64,000 nucleotides of DNA from Flavonifractor sp052065355 (GCF_052065355.1 NZ_JBQHUF010000015.1:31305-95304); one strand, 5' to 3'. Shown: positions 1 through 8,465, counted from the stretch's first letter. Program-made: numbers and translations. Notes: a model not told the origin generated them from the sequence alone.

Positions 1-260
1 CAATGCGCACCGCCTCGTCGGCGTTCCGGGCGCCGGAGGTGTTGGGCAGGAGGGTGACGCCCTTGGGAATGTAGTCCAGGATATTTTCGTGCTCCTTGGT
101 ATTGGCCCGGCGGACTGCCAGGGTGATGAGCTCCGCTCCCGCGTCCCGGACGGCGGCCTCAATGAGCTGCAGGGAGTACTTCCCGGAGCCCAGGATGAAG
201 CGGGACGTAAAGGTGTGGCCGCCGATGACCAGCGGGTCGTTCTTCAGCTGTTCTGTCATA
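1..260 (-). CDS. thiG: thiazole synthase ThiG (partial, runs off left edge)
   Basis: N-terminal 86 residues of ThiG, which builds the thiazole phosphate ring of thiamine from 1-deoxy-xylulose 5-phosphate, dehydroglycine and ThiS-thiocarboxylate. The reading shows DPLVIGGHTFTSRFILGSGK followed by the ThiG-typical ITLAVRR and LLPNTSGARNADEAV stretches. An ATG at 260 is preceded by a good AGGAGA ribosome site. It follows thiF on the same strand, giving the common order thiS-thiF-thiG. The C-terminal two thirds lie outside the window. Confidence 0.93.
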
Positions 261-303
261 AGTATCTCCTCTTCTTTCTGTATTTGATTGGATGAATAGC
301 GTG

Positions 304-939
304 TTAAGGTTCCGTCTCCCCGGCCAGGAGCCGGAGGATCATGTTGGCCTGATGGGCGGCGCACACCGCCACCCTTGCAGACACCAGGCCCAGCCCGTGG
401 GATACGTCGGAGGTCTCGTCGCCGCACAGGTACAACTTCCCGAACGCCCGCCGGGTGCGGATAGTATTGGCGCTGCCCAGCCCGGCCATACCGGAGGCGG
501 CAACCAGGGGCTTTTGGGGAAAATGCTCCAGCACGCCGGAAACCAGCATGGCTTTGGCCTCCGGCCGGTCAAAGGCCTCACAAACGATGTCGTCCTCCGT
601 CAGCAGCTCGGGCAGGTTTTCCTCCGTCACCCGCACCGTGTCTGTTCGCACCTTACAATAGGGAGCGATCCGCTTCAAGGTCTCCGCCAGGGCTTCCGTT
701 TTGTACCTGCCCAGCTGATCCGCCATGTACTGCTGGCGGTTCAGGTTGGTGAGATCCACCTTGTCAAAGTCAATGAGGTGGAGGGTACCCACCCCCGCTC
801 GGGCCAGGGCGATGGCCACGTTTGAGCCCAACCCGCCCAGGCCGCAGACCGCCACCCGTCCGGCGTCAAATCTGGCCTGTAGAGCCTGACCGTGGCGCTC
901 CTCCAGGGCCCGGTGCATCTCTTCTTGTGTGGGGATCAT
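304..939 (-). CDS. thiF: ThiS adenylyltransferase ThiF
   Basis: E1-like enzyme that adenylates the C-terminal glycine of ThiS so that sulfur can be added for thiazole synthesis. The 211 residues match the short clostridial form. The Rossmann glycine loop VCGLGGLGSN is at 31-40, followed by the nucleotide-binding DFD at 57-59 and NLNRQ at 65-69; Asp124 lies in AFDRPEAK. The CxxC zinc pairs of E. coli ThiF are not evident. It starts one base after the thiS stop codon and is followed by thiG, so all three are co-transcribed. Confidence 0.92.
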   Translation of the reverse strand: MIPTQEEMHRALEERHGQALQARFDAGRVAVCGLGGLGSNVAIALARAGVGTLHLIDFDKVDLTNLNRQQYMADQLGRYKTEALAETLKRIAPYCKVRTDTVRVTEENLPELLTEDDIVCEAFDRPEAKAMLVSGVLEHFPQKPLVAASGMAGLGSANTIRTRRAFGKLYLCGDETSDVSHGLGLVSARVAVCAAHQANMILRLLAGETEP

Positions 940-940
940 G

Positions 941-1135
941 TCAGCCGCCCCCCACGAAGCCCACCACTTCCAGGGCGTCCCCGTCTGTGAGAATGGTCTC
1001 GCCGTAAAGCCGTTTGGGCACGATCTCGCCGTTGCGCTCCACCGCCACCCGGGTCAGGTTGAATCCCGCCTCCGCCAGATAGTCCGCCAGGATTCGGCCC
1101 GCCAGATCAAGCTCCGTTCCGTTGATTCTGACCAC
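941..1135 (-). CDS. thiS: sulfur carrier protein ThiS
   Basis: Ubiquitin-fold sulfur carrier of 64 residues ending in Gly-Gly-Gly, whose terminal glycine is adenylated by ThiF and then thiocarboxylated. The GTG at 1135 is chosen because AAGGAGGA sits eight bases upstream and the resulting length is typical of ThiS; an upstream ATG at 1159 would overlap this ribosome site. First gene of the thi operon, directly behind a promoter and a leader hairpin. Confidence 0.9.
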   Translation of the reverse strand: MVRINGTELDLAGRILADYLAEAGFNLTRVAVERNGEIVPKRLYGETILTDGDALEVVGFVGGG

Positions 1136-1156
1136 GCACTTTTCCTCCTTCAGCAG

Positions 1157-1211
1157 CAAAAAAGCCGCACGAAAGGATTACACCCGTGGTGGTGTACCCC
1201 TTCGTGCGGCT
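1157..1211 (-). terminator. terminator-like hairpin (attenuator candidate) in the thiS leader
   Basis: On the minus strand AGCCGCACGAA (1211-1201) pairs with TTCGTGCGGCT (1173-1163), with an inner TACACC/GGTGTA pairing, and is followed by six T residues. It lies between the thiS promoter and the thiS ribosome site, where an intrinsic terminator would control the operon. The conserved cores of the TPP riboswitch are not visible. Confidence 0.7.
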
Positions 1212-1233
1212 CTTGCCTTACACTCTGGCGATT

Positions 1234-1261
1234 ATTATAGCATATGAAAGCGGAATGTCAA
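1234..1261 (-). promoter_or_regulatory. sigma-A promoter of thiSFG
   Basis: TTGACA (1261-1256), 16-bp spacer, TATAAT (1239-1234): consensus match on both boxes. It reads into a leader of about 90 nt holding the hairpin at 1157-1211. Confidence 0.85.
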
Positions 1262-1285
1262 GCCGCCCGGTTATGAACCTTCTCC

Positions 1286-2662
1286 TTATTCCACAGGCTT
1301 GAACATGCCCTTGTCCACGCCGCACAGGGGGCAGGACCAGGAAGAGGGGATGGCGTCAAAGGGTGTGCCGGGAGCTACGCCGTGGGCAGGGTCGCCCTCG
1401 GCGGGATCGTAGATGTAGCCGCACAGGGCGCAGACAAACTTGCCGCCGGCGGGCTTTTCAGCGGGGGCGTCCACAGGCACGGTGCACAGGGCGGCCACGC
1501 TGCGGGCGTAGTCGGCCATGGCGTCCAGGTCGGCCTGGGTGGGGGTAAAGAGCACCCGGAAGGGAGCCTCGGGGGCAGCATAGCGCAGGCCCTTCAGGAA
1601 GGTGTGGAGCATGGGAGCGGCCTCTCCGCTCCAGCCGTAAGCACCGAAGGCACCGGCGGCCTTGCCCTTCAGGTTGATGGGATCGATGGAGGTGAGCACA
1701 TCCCACACTGCCTTGGGAGCGGCGCGGTTGATGGTGGGAGAGCCTACCAACAGCACGTCGGCCTCGTGGGCCAGCTTGACGCACTCGGCATAGGGCACCA
1801 CGGTGACGTCGGCGGTGGTCACGTCGTAGCCCTCACCCTCCAGAGCCTTGGCGGCAGTCTCCGCCAGGGTGCGGGTACAGCCGTAGGCGGAAGCGTACAC
1901 CACGAAGGCGGTGCGCTTGGTCTTGGGAGCGGGAGTGCTCCAGGTGCGGTAGAGCTCCTTAGCCTTGCTAATGGTCTCGGTCAGGCAGGGGCCGTGGCTG
2001 GTGCACACCATGTCCACGTCGGCGGGCATCTTGTCCAGGCCGGCCAGCACGCTGGACTTGAAAGGCCCGAAAATACCGGCGAAGTAATAGGCAAACTCGC
2101 CCTCATAGGCGGTCTTGTCGTGGATGTTCACATCCAGCATGGTGGGCTCGCAGAAGTGGCAGCCCAGGAAATCGCAGGTGAACAGGGTCTTGCCCGCCTT
2201 GTCCCAGGTGAACATGGAGTCGGCCCAGTGGAGCATAGGGGCGGGGATGAATTCCAGCACCCGGTCGCCCAGGTCCAGAGTATCCCCGGCAGCCACGGTG
2301 CGGCAGTTCAGCTCCAGGTTGGTGATATCCTGCAGGTGCTTCTTGCCCGCCTTGGTGGCAATGATCTCCAGCTTGGGGCAGACAGAGAGCAGCTTGGCCA
2401 CGCTGCCGGAGTGGTCGGGCTCGTTATGGTTCATAATGAGGTAATCCACATCCTCCACCGGGATGACCTGGCGGATGTTGTCCAGATACTCCTCAAAATA
2501 ATCGGTATGTACGGTCTCAATGAGGACGTTCTTCTCCCCCGTGAGCAGATAGGCATTGTAGGAGGTGCCGTATTTGGACTCCATTACGATATCAAAGACG
2601 CGCAGGGCGGGGTTGAGTACGCCCACGGACCAGAGGTTTTCCTTCAGCTTGATCGCGCTCAT
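1286..2662 (-). CDS. flavodiiron protein with C-terminal rubredoxin domain
   Basis: Cytosolic O2/NO reductase used by anaerobes to detoxify oxygen or nitric oxide. In order: MBL-like diiron domain (about 1-245) with ligands HNEPDH at 79-84, His145, Asp164 and His223; flavodoxin domain (about 251-395, FMN loop around YASAYGCTRT); rubredoxin domain (408-458) with CALCG and CPLCG iron knuckles. Fusion to rubredoxin (as in E. coli NorV) gives a built-in electron donor, whereas many clostridial FprA proteins lack it. It has its own promoter; thiSFG starts just downstream from a separate promoter. Confidence 0.93.
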   Translation of the reverse strand: MSAIKLKENLWSVGVLNPALRVFDIVMESKYGTSYNAYLLTGEKNVLIETVHTDYFEEYLDNIRQVIPVEDVDYLIMNHNEPDHSGSVAKLLSVCPKLEIIATKAGKKHLQDITNLELNCRTVAAGDTLDLGDRVLEFIPAPMLHWADSMFTWDKAGKTLFTCDFLGCHFCEPTMLDVNIHDKTAYEGEFAYYFAGIFGPFKSSVLAGLDKMPADVDMVCTSHGPCLTETISKAKELYRTWSTPAPKTKRTAFVVYASAYGCTRTLAETAAKALEGEGYDVTTADVTVVPYAECVKLAHEADVLLVGSPTINRAAPKAVWDVLTSIDPINLKGKAAGAFGAYGWSGEAAPMLHTFLKGLRYAAPEAPFRVLFTPTQADLDAMADYARSVAALCTVPVDAPAEKPAGGKFVCALCGYIYDPAEGDPAHGVAPGTPFDAIPSSWSCPLCGVDKGMFKPVE

Positions 2663-2711
2663 GGCGATTCCTTCCTTTCTTTTTGTCTCATTTTATTTCC
2701 TAGCAGAACAC

Positions 2712-2740
2712 AGTATATTATTCCAGTATCCCCTTGTCAA
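2712..2740 (-). promoter_or_regulatory. promoter of the flavodiiron gene
   Basis: TTGACA (2740-2735), 17-bp spacer, TATACT (2717-2712), about 50 bp upstream of the ATG at 2662. A divergent promoter for the cysteine desulfurase lies next to it. Confidence 0.8.
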
Positions 2741-2787
2741 GGGCATTTACAAAAACTGCCTGGTCTGTTTTCTGCTCTCCCGTCGCC

Positions 2788-2816
2788 TTGACTTTCCCAA
2801 GGGCGGAGGATACAAT
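2788..2816 (+). promoter_or_regulatory. promoter of the cysteine desulfurase operon
   Basis: TTGACT (2788-2793), 17-bp spacer, TACAAT (2811-2816), 36 bp before the ATG at 2853. Confidence 0.7.
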
Positions 2817-2852
2817 GAAATGGCACGAAATGACTGATTCTGAGGTGAGACC

Positions 2853-3977
2853 ATGCCCATTTATCTTGATAACGCCGCCACCACTCAGGTGTGCGTCCAG
2901 GCGGCCCGGGCAGCCTATGAGGCCATGACGGAGGGCTTTGGCAACCCCTCCTCCGGCTACGCCCTGGGCCAGCAGGCAGCGGCTCTGGTGAAGGAACGCC
3001 GGGAGACGGTGGCCCGCTGCCTGGGCTGTCTGCCCGAGGAGCTCTTCTTTATTTCCTGCGGCACCGAGGGAGACAACTGGTCCATCCGGGCCGCCGTGGA
3101 ATATGGAAAGCGGAAAGGAAAGCACCTGATCACCACCGCCATCGAGCACTCGGCTGTACTGGAGCCCATGAAGGACCTGGAGCGTCAGGGGTATGAGGTC
3201 ACCTATCTCAAGCCGGACAAGACCGGTCACATCTCCATCGACGACCTGACCGCCGCCCTGCGGCCGGACACCATTCTGGTATCCATGATGCTGGTGAACA
3301 ACGAGGTGGGGACCATCCTGCCGGTGGCGGAGGCCGCCCGGGCCATCAAGGCCGCCGGCTCCCCCGCCCTGCTCCACTGCGACGCGGTACAGGGCTTTTT
3401 AAAGGTACCCTTCACCCCCAAGGAGCTGGGGGTGGACCTGCTCACCATCAGCGGCCACAAGATCCACGCCCCCAAGGGCATCGGCGCACAGTACATCCGC
3501 AAGGGGCTGAATGTGAAGCCCCTGCTGATGGGAGGCGGACAGGAGAGCGGCCTGCGCTCGGGCACTGAGCCCACCGTCCAGATCGCCGCCCTGGCCGCCG
3601 CCTGCGAGGCCTGGAAGCCGGAATACCGGGAGCAGATCCGAGCGGTGAAGGACTACGCCCTGGAAAAGCTGAAGGAGGTACCCGGCCTGGAGGTAGTCAG
3701 CCCGGGAGATGCCCCTCACGTCTGCGCCATTTCCCTGCCCGGCTACCCCAGCGAGATGCTGGTCCGCGACCTGTCCGACATGGGCATCTGCGTCTCCTCC
3801 GGCTCGGCCTGCCACAAGGGCAAGCCCAGCCACGTGTTCGCCGCCCTGGGCCTGCCCAAGCGCACCCTGATGGGCGTGCTGCGGGTGTCCTTCTCGGCGG
3901 AAAACACCCGGGAGGATGTAGACGCGCTGGCCCAGGGGCTGATTTCCATTACAAAAAATCGGATCGCAATGAGGTGA
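2853..3977 (+). CDS. cysteine desulfurase (NifS/IscS family)
   Basis: PLP enzyme that takes sulfur from cysteine and passes it as persulfide to Fe-S, thiamine or tRNA thiolation pathways. The 374 residues show YLDNAATT at the N-terminus, His99 (IEHS), Asp177, PLP lysine Lys203 in SGHKIHAPKG and catalytic Cys320 in SSGSACHKG. The GAGGTGAG ribosome site supports the ATG. No iscU or regulator follows; instead a MATE transporter and an MBL hydrolase are tightly linked. The nearby divergent thi genes could use its sulfur, but that is inference. Confidence 0.93.
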   Translation: MPIYLDNAATTQVCVQAARAAYEAMTEGFGNPSSGYALGQQAAALVKERRETVARCLGCLPEELFFISCGTEGDNWSIRAAVEYGKRKGKHLITTAIEHSAVLEPMKDLERQGYEVTYLKPDKTGHISIDDLTAALRPDTILVSMMLVNNEVGTILPVAEAARAIKAAGSPALLHCDAVQGFLKVPFTPKELGVDLLTISGHKIHAPKGIGAQYIRKGLNVKPLLMGGGQESGLRSGTEPTVQIAALAAACEAWKPEYREQIRAVKDYALEKLKEVPGLEVVSPGDAPHVCAISLPGYPSEMLVRDLSDMGICVSSGSACHKGKPSHVFAALGLPKRTLMGVLRVSFSAENTREDVDALAQGLISITKNRIAMR

Positions 3978-3981
3978 GACT

Positions 3982-5382
3982 TTGTTTTCCTGTCTGAGGC
4001 GGGGTCCCGCCTTTTACAAGAATGTGGTGCTGCTGGCCCTGCCCATTCTGCTGCAGAACCTGTGCACCACCCTGCTGGGCCTGATGGACACCTTCATGGT
4101 GGGTGCCCTGGGCGAGGCACCCCTGGCCGCAGTGCTGGTGGCCAACACGCCGGTGTTCGTCATCCAGCTGGTCATCTTCGGCCTGCAGAGCGGCTCGTCG
4201 GTGCTCATCAGTCAGTTCTGGGGCAAGGGAGACACCGACTCCATCAACCGAGTCATCGGCCTGGGCTGCTATGTGGCGGGTGCCATCTCTCTAGCCTTTG
4301 CGGGGATTATGTTTTTCCTGCCGGTGCCCCTGATGGGCCTACTCACCGACAACCAGGAACTGGTACCCCTGGCGGCATCCTACGCCCGGATCGTGGGCTT
4401 CTCCTACATCCTCAACAGCCTTACCGGCGTGTATGTGGGGGCTCACCGGTCCATGGAAAACCCCAAGCTTGGCATGATCATCTTCGCCATCTCCATGGTG
4501 ACCAACACCTTCCTGAACTGGGTACTCATCTTCGGCAATCTGGGGGCGCCCGCCCTGGGGGTGGAGGGGGCCGCCCTGGCCACCCTGCTCTCCCGGGTGG
4601 TGGAGTTCGTCATTATGCTCACTTATGCCCTCACCAACCGCCGGTTCAAGCTGCGGGCAGGGCCTCTGTTCCGGCCGGGAAGCGCACTGATCCAGAAATT
4701 CATCCGCTATTCCGGCCCGGTTGTCCTCAACGAGACTCTGTGGGGACTGGGCAACTCCATGTATAAGGTAGTCATGGGCCACATGGAGGGCTCTACCGAG
4801 ATCCTGGCTGCCCGGGCCCTGGCGGGCAACATTGAGGACCTATGCACCGTGGCCATCTTCGCCATCTCAGGCACCACCGCCATCATCATCGGCCGGGAAA
4901 TCGGCGCCGGCCGGCGGGAACAGGTATACGAGATGGGAGGCGCCCTCAACCTGCTGGCCATGGGCTGCGGACTGGTCATCGGCCTGCCTCTCATCGCCGG
5001 GGCCTGGTTCCTGTTCCCAAGCCTGCTCTATCCCTTCTTCCACTTGTCTGCGGTGTCCGGCGGTATCACCACCATGATGCTCACCTTCACCGGCGCTATC
5101 CTCCCCCTGCGGGCCTTCAACACGGTCAATACCGTGGGGGTGCTCCGGGGCGGAGGTGACGTGCGGGCCGCCACCATCATCGACCTGCTTCCTCTTTGGC
5201 TGGTAGCTCTCCCCCTGGCCGCTCTCTTCGGCCTGGTGCTGAAGTGGGGCATCTTTTGGGTCTATGTGGGCGTCATCATGGAGAGCACCTCAAAATTCTT
5301 CTTCGGCGTGCCCCGGTTCCGTTCCCGGGTTTGGATCAACGACGTCACGCAATTCACCCACGAAAAGGAGGCGTCCCAATGA
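3982..5382 (+). CDS. MATE family efflux transporter
   Basis: Multidrug/toxic-compound exporter of about 466 residues with 12 predicted hydrophobic segments in two MatE halves (LALPILLQNLCTTLLGLMDT near the start, a second half from about residue 240). It probably couples Na+ or H+ influx to drug export. It starts at TTG with GAGGTGAG upstream, four bases after the desulfurase stop. Its stop overlaps the next start (ATGA). The substrate cannot be told from sequence. Confidence 0.88.
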   Translation: MFSCLRRGPAFYKNVVLLALPILLQNLCTTLLGLMDTFMVGALGEAPLAAVLVANTPVFVIQLVIFGLQSGSSVLISQFWGKGDTDSINRVIGLGCYVAGAISLAFAGIMFFLPVPLMGLLTDNQELVPLAASYARIVGFSYILNSLTGVYVGAHRSMENPKLGMIIFAISMVTNTFLNWVLIFGNLGAPALGVEGAALATLLSRVVEFVIMLTYALTNRRFKLRAGPLFRPGSALIQKFIRYSGPVVLNETLWGLGNSMYKVVMGHMEGSTEILAARALAGNIEDLCTVAIFAISGTTAIIIGREIGAGRREQVYEMGGALNLLAMGCGLVIGLPLIAGAWFLFPSLLYPFFHLSAVSGGITTMMLTFTGAILPLRAFNTVNTVGVLRGGGDVRAATIIDLLPLWLVALPLAALFGLVLKWGIFWVYVGVIMESTSKFFFGVPRFRSRVWINDVTQFTHEKEASQ

Positions 5383-6140
5383 AGGTCACCGTTCTGATGG
5401 AAAACTCCGCGCCGGAAGGTCTGATCCCCGAACACGGTCTCTCCTTTTATATCGAATACCGGGGCGGCCGCTATCTGCTGGATGCCGGGGAGTGCGGCGC
5501 AGTGCTGGTCAACGCCCACAATCTGGGTGTTGATCTGTCGAAGGTGGATAGAGCCGCCCTGTCCCATGGCCACTATGACCACGCCGATGGCTTCAATGCC
5601 TTCTTTGCCGTCAATCACACCGCCTCCGTCTGCGCCCGGCCCCGGATCGTGGAGCCGGAGTACTGGGAGGAGAAAGAGTACATCGGCGTCAACCCCGGCA
5701 TGCTATGCCGATATGAGGAGCGCTTTGACCTGGCGGAAGGGCCTCGGGAGCTGGCTCCCGGCCTCCACCTCATCCCCGACCGGGTGAAGCATGAACAGTC
5801 CCTGGTGGCTGAAACCAGCCAGGGACTGGTGGTGTTCAACTCCTGCTGCCATGCGGGAGTAGTGAAGATCCTGACCCAGCTGAAGGATCAGTTCCCCCAA
5901 ACACCTATCCGGGCGGTGCTGGGCGGCTTCCATCTGATGGGAAAGGACGGTCCCTCCACCCTGGGCCCTGCTCCGGAAAAGGTGCACGCCATCGGCGCCG
6001 CCCTCCGGGACGAGCTGGATGTAAGGGCGGTCTACACCGGACACTGCACAGGGACACCCGCTTACACCATTTTAAAGGAGGAGCTGGGCGACCGGCTCCA
6101 CGCCCTCACCACCGGAGCCATCTACGAATTTGAAGATTAA
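5379..6140 (+). CDS. MBL-fold metallo-hydrolase (COG1237 type)
   Basis: A 253-residue metallo-beta-lactamase-fold protein with HGHYDH at 63-68, a second metal region at SCCHAG and GGFHLMG, and YTGHCTGTPA near the C-terminus, matching the family that includes archaeal pterin-precursor (MptD-like) enzymes and many uncharacterised hydrolases. AAAAGGAGG precedes the ATG at 5379, which overlaps the MATE stop; a longer reading from 5196 would run inside the MATE gene and is rejected. Reaction unknown. Confidence 0.85.
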   Translation: MKVTVLMENSAPEGLIPEHGLSFYIEYRGGRYLLDAGECGAVLVNAHNLGVDLSKVDRAALSHGHYDHADGFNAFFAVNHTASVCARPRIVEPEYWEEKEYIGVNPGMLCRYEERFDLAEGPRELAPGLHLIPDRVKHEQSLVAETSQGLVVFNSCCHAGVVKILTQLKDQFPQTPIRAVLGGFHLMGKDGPSTLGPAPEKVHAIGAALRDELDVRAVYTGHCTGTPAYTILKEELGDRLHALTTGAIYEFED

Positions 6141-6144
6141 GAAA

Positions 6145-6171
6145 GGACGCGCCATCCGGCGCGTCCTTTTT
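6145..6171 (+). terminator. intrinsic terminator
   Basis: GGACGCGCC/GGCGCGTCC stem with short loop and a T run, five bases after the MBL gene. Ends the desulfurase-MATE-MBL unit; the convergent GNAT gene stops at the T run. Confidence 0.88.
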
Positions 6172-6637
6172 ATAACTCCCGTTCCATTCTGATATCGGAA
6201 AGTTGAAACCATTTATCGGAATACGTTACGTATTCAAAACCCAGCTTTTCGTAGATCCTGAGGGCGGATTTCAGCTTGTGGTTGGAGGTGACCACGATGG
6301 TCTTCTGCCCCGCGTCCCGGGCGGCCTGGAGCACAGCTTCCATCAGGGCGGTACCGATGCCCTGCTCCCGATACTCCTCCTTGACGCCGAACTTCAACGC
6401 CTCGCACACGCCCTCGCCCTGGAGCTCCAGCATCACCATCCCCACGATCTCATCCTTTGCCCTGGCCAGCAGCACCCGACCGCCCCCGGCGATGAACCGG
6501 TGGGGATCAGCCAGCATCTCCAGATCCACCGGTTCCAGCAGATCGTACTCCAGCAGCCAGGGCAGGGAGATATCCTCCAGCGCCTGCTTGTAGCGGTCCT
6601 CATAATCGATGATCTCTACCGGTAAGCCGTCCAACAC
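6170..6637 (-). CDS. GNAT family N-acetyltransferase
   Basis: A 155-residue acetyl-CoA-dependent acyltransferase. The acetyl-CoA loop is visible as YREQGIGTALM and the C-terminal motif as ALRIYEKLGFEYVTYSDKW. A GTG at 6637 follows a GAGGGGG ribosome site, and its own promoter lies just upstream. Substrate unknown. Convergent to the preceding operon and divergent from hrcA. Confidence 0.85.
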   Translation of the reverse strand: MLDGLPVEIIDYEDRYKQALEDISLPWLLEYDLLEPVDLEMLADPHRFIAGGGRVLLARAKDEIVGMVMLELQGEGVCEALKFGVKEEYREQGIGTALMEAVLQAARDAGQKTIVVTSNHKLKSALRIYEKLGFEYVTYSDKWFQLSDIRMEREL

Positions 6638-6657
6638 GCATACCCCCTCTTGTGCCC

Positions 6658-6686
6658 ATCATATCATTGAATCTCCCTCCCGTCAA
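6658..6686 (-). promoter_or_regulatory. promoter of the GNAT gene
   Basis: TTGACG (6686-6681), 17-bp spacer, TATGAT (6663-6658); 20 bp upstream of the GTG start. Confidence 0.7.
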
Positions 6687-6760
6687 CCGCACCTTGTTTG
6701 CAGTCTTGTCCCCCGTCTGCCATAGTTTTTCCGTTCACATTTAATTTACAACCCTGCCTA

Positions 6761-6789
6761 TTGACTTTTTCGGCGGGGGGTGCTACATT
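6761..6789 (+). promoter_or_regulatory. promoter of the hrcA-grpE-dnaK-dnaJ operon
   Basis: TTGACT (6761-6766), 17-bp spacer, TACATT (6784-6789). The CIRCE operator begins five bases after the -10 box, so bound HrcA would block initiation. Confidence 0.82.
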
Positions 6790-6793
6790 ATGG

Positions 6794-6820
6794 TTAGCAC
6801 TCAGGGAGTATGAGTGCTAA
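6794..6820 (+). promoter_or_regulatory. CIRCE operator (HrcA binding site)
   Basis: Perfect TTAGCACTC-N9-GAGTGCTAA inverted repeat, identical to the CIRCE consensus, covering the expected transcription start of the heat-shock operon. Predicts autoregulation by HrcA with GroEL as co-factor. No second copy was seen in the window. Confidence 0.97.
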
Positions 6821-6841
6821 ATTCGTAGAGAGGTGGCCGGA

Positions 6842-7894
6842 ATGGATTTAACAGAACGAAAAAGACGCATACTCCGTGCCATCATCGAAAGCTACATTCA
6901 GTCGGCGGAGCCGGTGGGCTCCAAGGCCATCGCCCAGGCCATCGGCATGGAGGTCTCCTCCGCCACCATCCGGAATGAGATGGCGGACCTGGAGTCTATG
7001 GGCCTGCTGGAGAAGCCCCACACCTCCGCCGGACGTATCCCCTCTCCCAAGGGTTACCGGCTGTACGTCAATGAACTGATGGAGGAGCACAAGCTCTCCC
7101 TTCAGGAGACCGAGCGCATCAACCAAGCCCTGCGGCTGAAGATGCAGGAGCTGGACCGGGTGCTGGATCAGGCGGGCCGGGTGGTTTCCCAGCTCACCAA
7201 TTATCCCGCCTTTGCCCTCTCCTCCGGGATGGACCGGGTAACCATTCGCCGGTTCGACCTTTTGATGGTGGAGCGCAACGCTTTTATTATTGTAGTAATG
7301 ACGGACAGCAACATCGTCCGCAACCGGCTGATCCGCCTGCCCTCCGATCTGACGGAGGCCCAGCTGCAGATGCTCAACACCCTGCTCAACACCACCTTCA
7401 CCGGCCTGACGCTGGAGGAGATCACACCGGAGCTGATGCGGGTGGCCCAGCACGCCGCCGGAGACGCCTATGGGCTGATCTCCCTGGTGGTTTCCTTCGC
7501 CATCGAGGTGTTGGAAAGCCTGGAACGGCGTACCGTCCACACCTCTGGCCTTGCACATCTGCTGGAGCTGCCGGAATACCGGAGCCTGGACCGGGCCCAG
7601 CCTCTGCTGAGCTATCTGTCGGAGGACGCTGATCCCGCCCGGTTCCCCGTACCCAAGGACGACCCCATGAAGATCCTCATCGGCCCGGAAAACGTAGCCG
7701 ATGCCCTGAAGGACACCAGCGTTGTGGTGGCCAGCTATGATATCGGAGAAGGCATGCGGGGCGTCATCGGCGTAGTGGGACCCACAAGAATGGATTACGC
7801 CAAGATCACCGCCCGTCTGTCTTATCTGGCCGAAGGCCTGAGCCGTCTGTTCGGCCAGGGCGAGCTGCCGGACGGCAGGGACGATCACAAATAG
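6842..7894 (+). CDS. hrcA: heat-inducible transcription repressor HrcA
   Basis: Represses class I heat-shock genes by binding CIRCE; its stability depends on GroEL. The 350 residues contain the N-terminal winged helix (MDLTERKRRILRAIIESYI, then SSATIRNEMADLE and the HTSAGRIPS signature) and a C-terminal GAF-like domain ending SYLAEGLSRLFG. The ATG at 6842 is preferred over the GTG at 6833 because GAGAGG is better spaced from it. First gene of hrcA-grpE-dnaK-dnaJ. Confidence 0.95.
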   Translation: MDLTERKRRILRAIIESYIQSAEPVGSKAIAQAIGMEVSSATIRNEMADLESMGLLEKPHTSAGRIPSPKGYRLYVNELMEEHKLSLQETERINQALRLKMQELDRVLDQAGRVVSQLTNYPAFALSSGMDRVTIRRFDLLMVERNAFIIVVMTDSNIVRNRLIRLPSDLTEAQLQMLNTLLNTTFTGLTLEEITPELMRVAQHAAGDAYGLISLVVSFAIEVLESLERRTVHTSGLAHLLELPEYRSLDRAQPLLSYLSEDADPARFPVPKDDPMKILIGPENVADALKDTSVVVASYDIGEGMRGVIGVVGPTRMDYAKITARLSYLAEGLSRLFGQGELPDGRDDHK

Positions 7895-7910
7895 GAGATG
7901 AGTGTACTCA

Positions 7911-8465
7911 ATGAGCAGCAAGAAAGAAAACAAGCCGGCGGAGGAGCTGGAGCAGACCGTTTCTCAGCAGCCTGAGGAGCAGGCCGCCGAAGCCGCCGCC
8001 CCGGAGGAGACGCCCGATCCCCTGCTGGAGGAACTGGAGGCACTGAAAAAGAACCTCAGCGATCAGGAGGATAAATTCCTCCGTCTGGCCGCCGAGTACG
8101 ACAACTACCGCCGCCGCAGCCAGAAGGAAAAGGAATCCGCCTGGGCGGACTCCAAGGCAGAGACTGCCGCCGCCTTCCTGCCGGTATATGATAATCTGGA
8201 GCGGGCTCTGAAGCAGGAAACCGCAGACGAGGCCTACAAGAAAGGCGTGGAGATGACCATGAACCAGCTGCGGGAGGTTCTCTCCAAGCTGGGTATCGAG
8301 GAGATCCCCGCTCTGGGCCAGCCCTTTGACCCCAACCTTCACAACGCCGTGATGCATGTGGAGGACGAGAACGCCGGAGAGAACACCATCGTTGAGGTGT
8401 TCCAGGCCGGTTTCCGCAACGGAGACAAGGTCATCCGGTTCTCTATGGTTAAGGTAGCAAACTGA
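7911..8465 (+). CDS. grpE: nucleotide exchange factor GrpE
   Basis: Releases ADP from DnaK. The 184-residue protein has an acidic Ala/Glu-rich N-terminus, a long coiled coil (LLEELEALKKNLSDQEDKF) and the conserved C-terminal beta domain with DPNLHNAVMHVE and VFQAGFRNGDKVIRFSMVKV. A GTG at 7902 is an alternative start, but AGGAGA is only three bases from it; the ATG at 7911 is chosen. 16 bases after hrcA. Confidence 0.95.
   Translation: MSSKKENKPAEELEQTVSQQPEEQAAEAAAPEETPDPLLEELEALKKNLSDQEDKFLRLAAEYDNYRRRSQKEKESAWADSKAETAAAFLPVYDNLERALKQETADEAYKKGVEMTMNQLREVLSKLGIEEIPALGQPFDPNLHNAVMHVEDENAGENTIVEVFQAGFRNGDKVIRFSMVKVAN

Noticed and set aside
1135..1230. TPP riboswitch upstream of thiS
   Set aside because: The leader is too short and lacks the conserved CTGAGA-type core; only a terminator-like hairpin is visible.
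1382..2791. 469-residue plus-strand reading frame across the flavodiiron gene
   Set aside because: Antisense shadow in GC-rich DNA; the minus-strand gene has all domain motifs and its own promoter, and the plus reading is low-complexity Gly/His/Val.
5196..5378. N-terminal extension of the MBL hydrolase
   Set aside because: Lies inside the MATE gene in another frame; the conserved start with AAAAGGAGG is at 5379.
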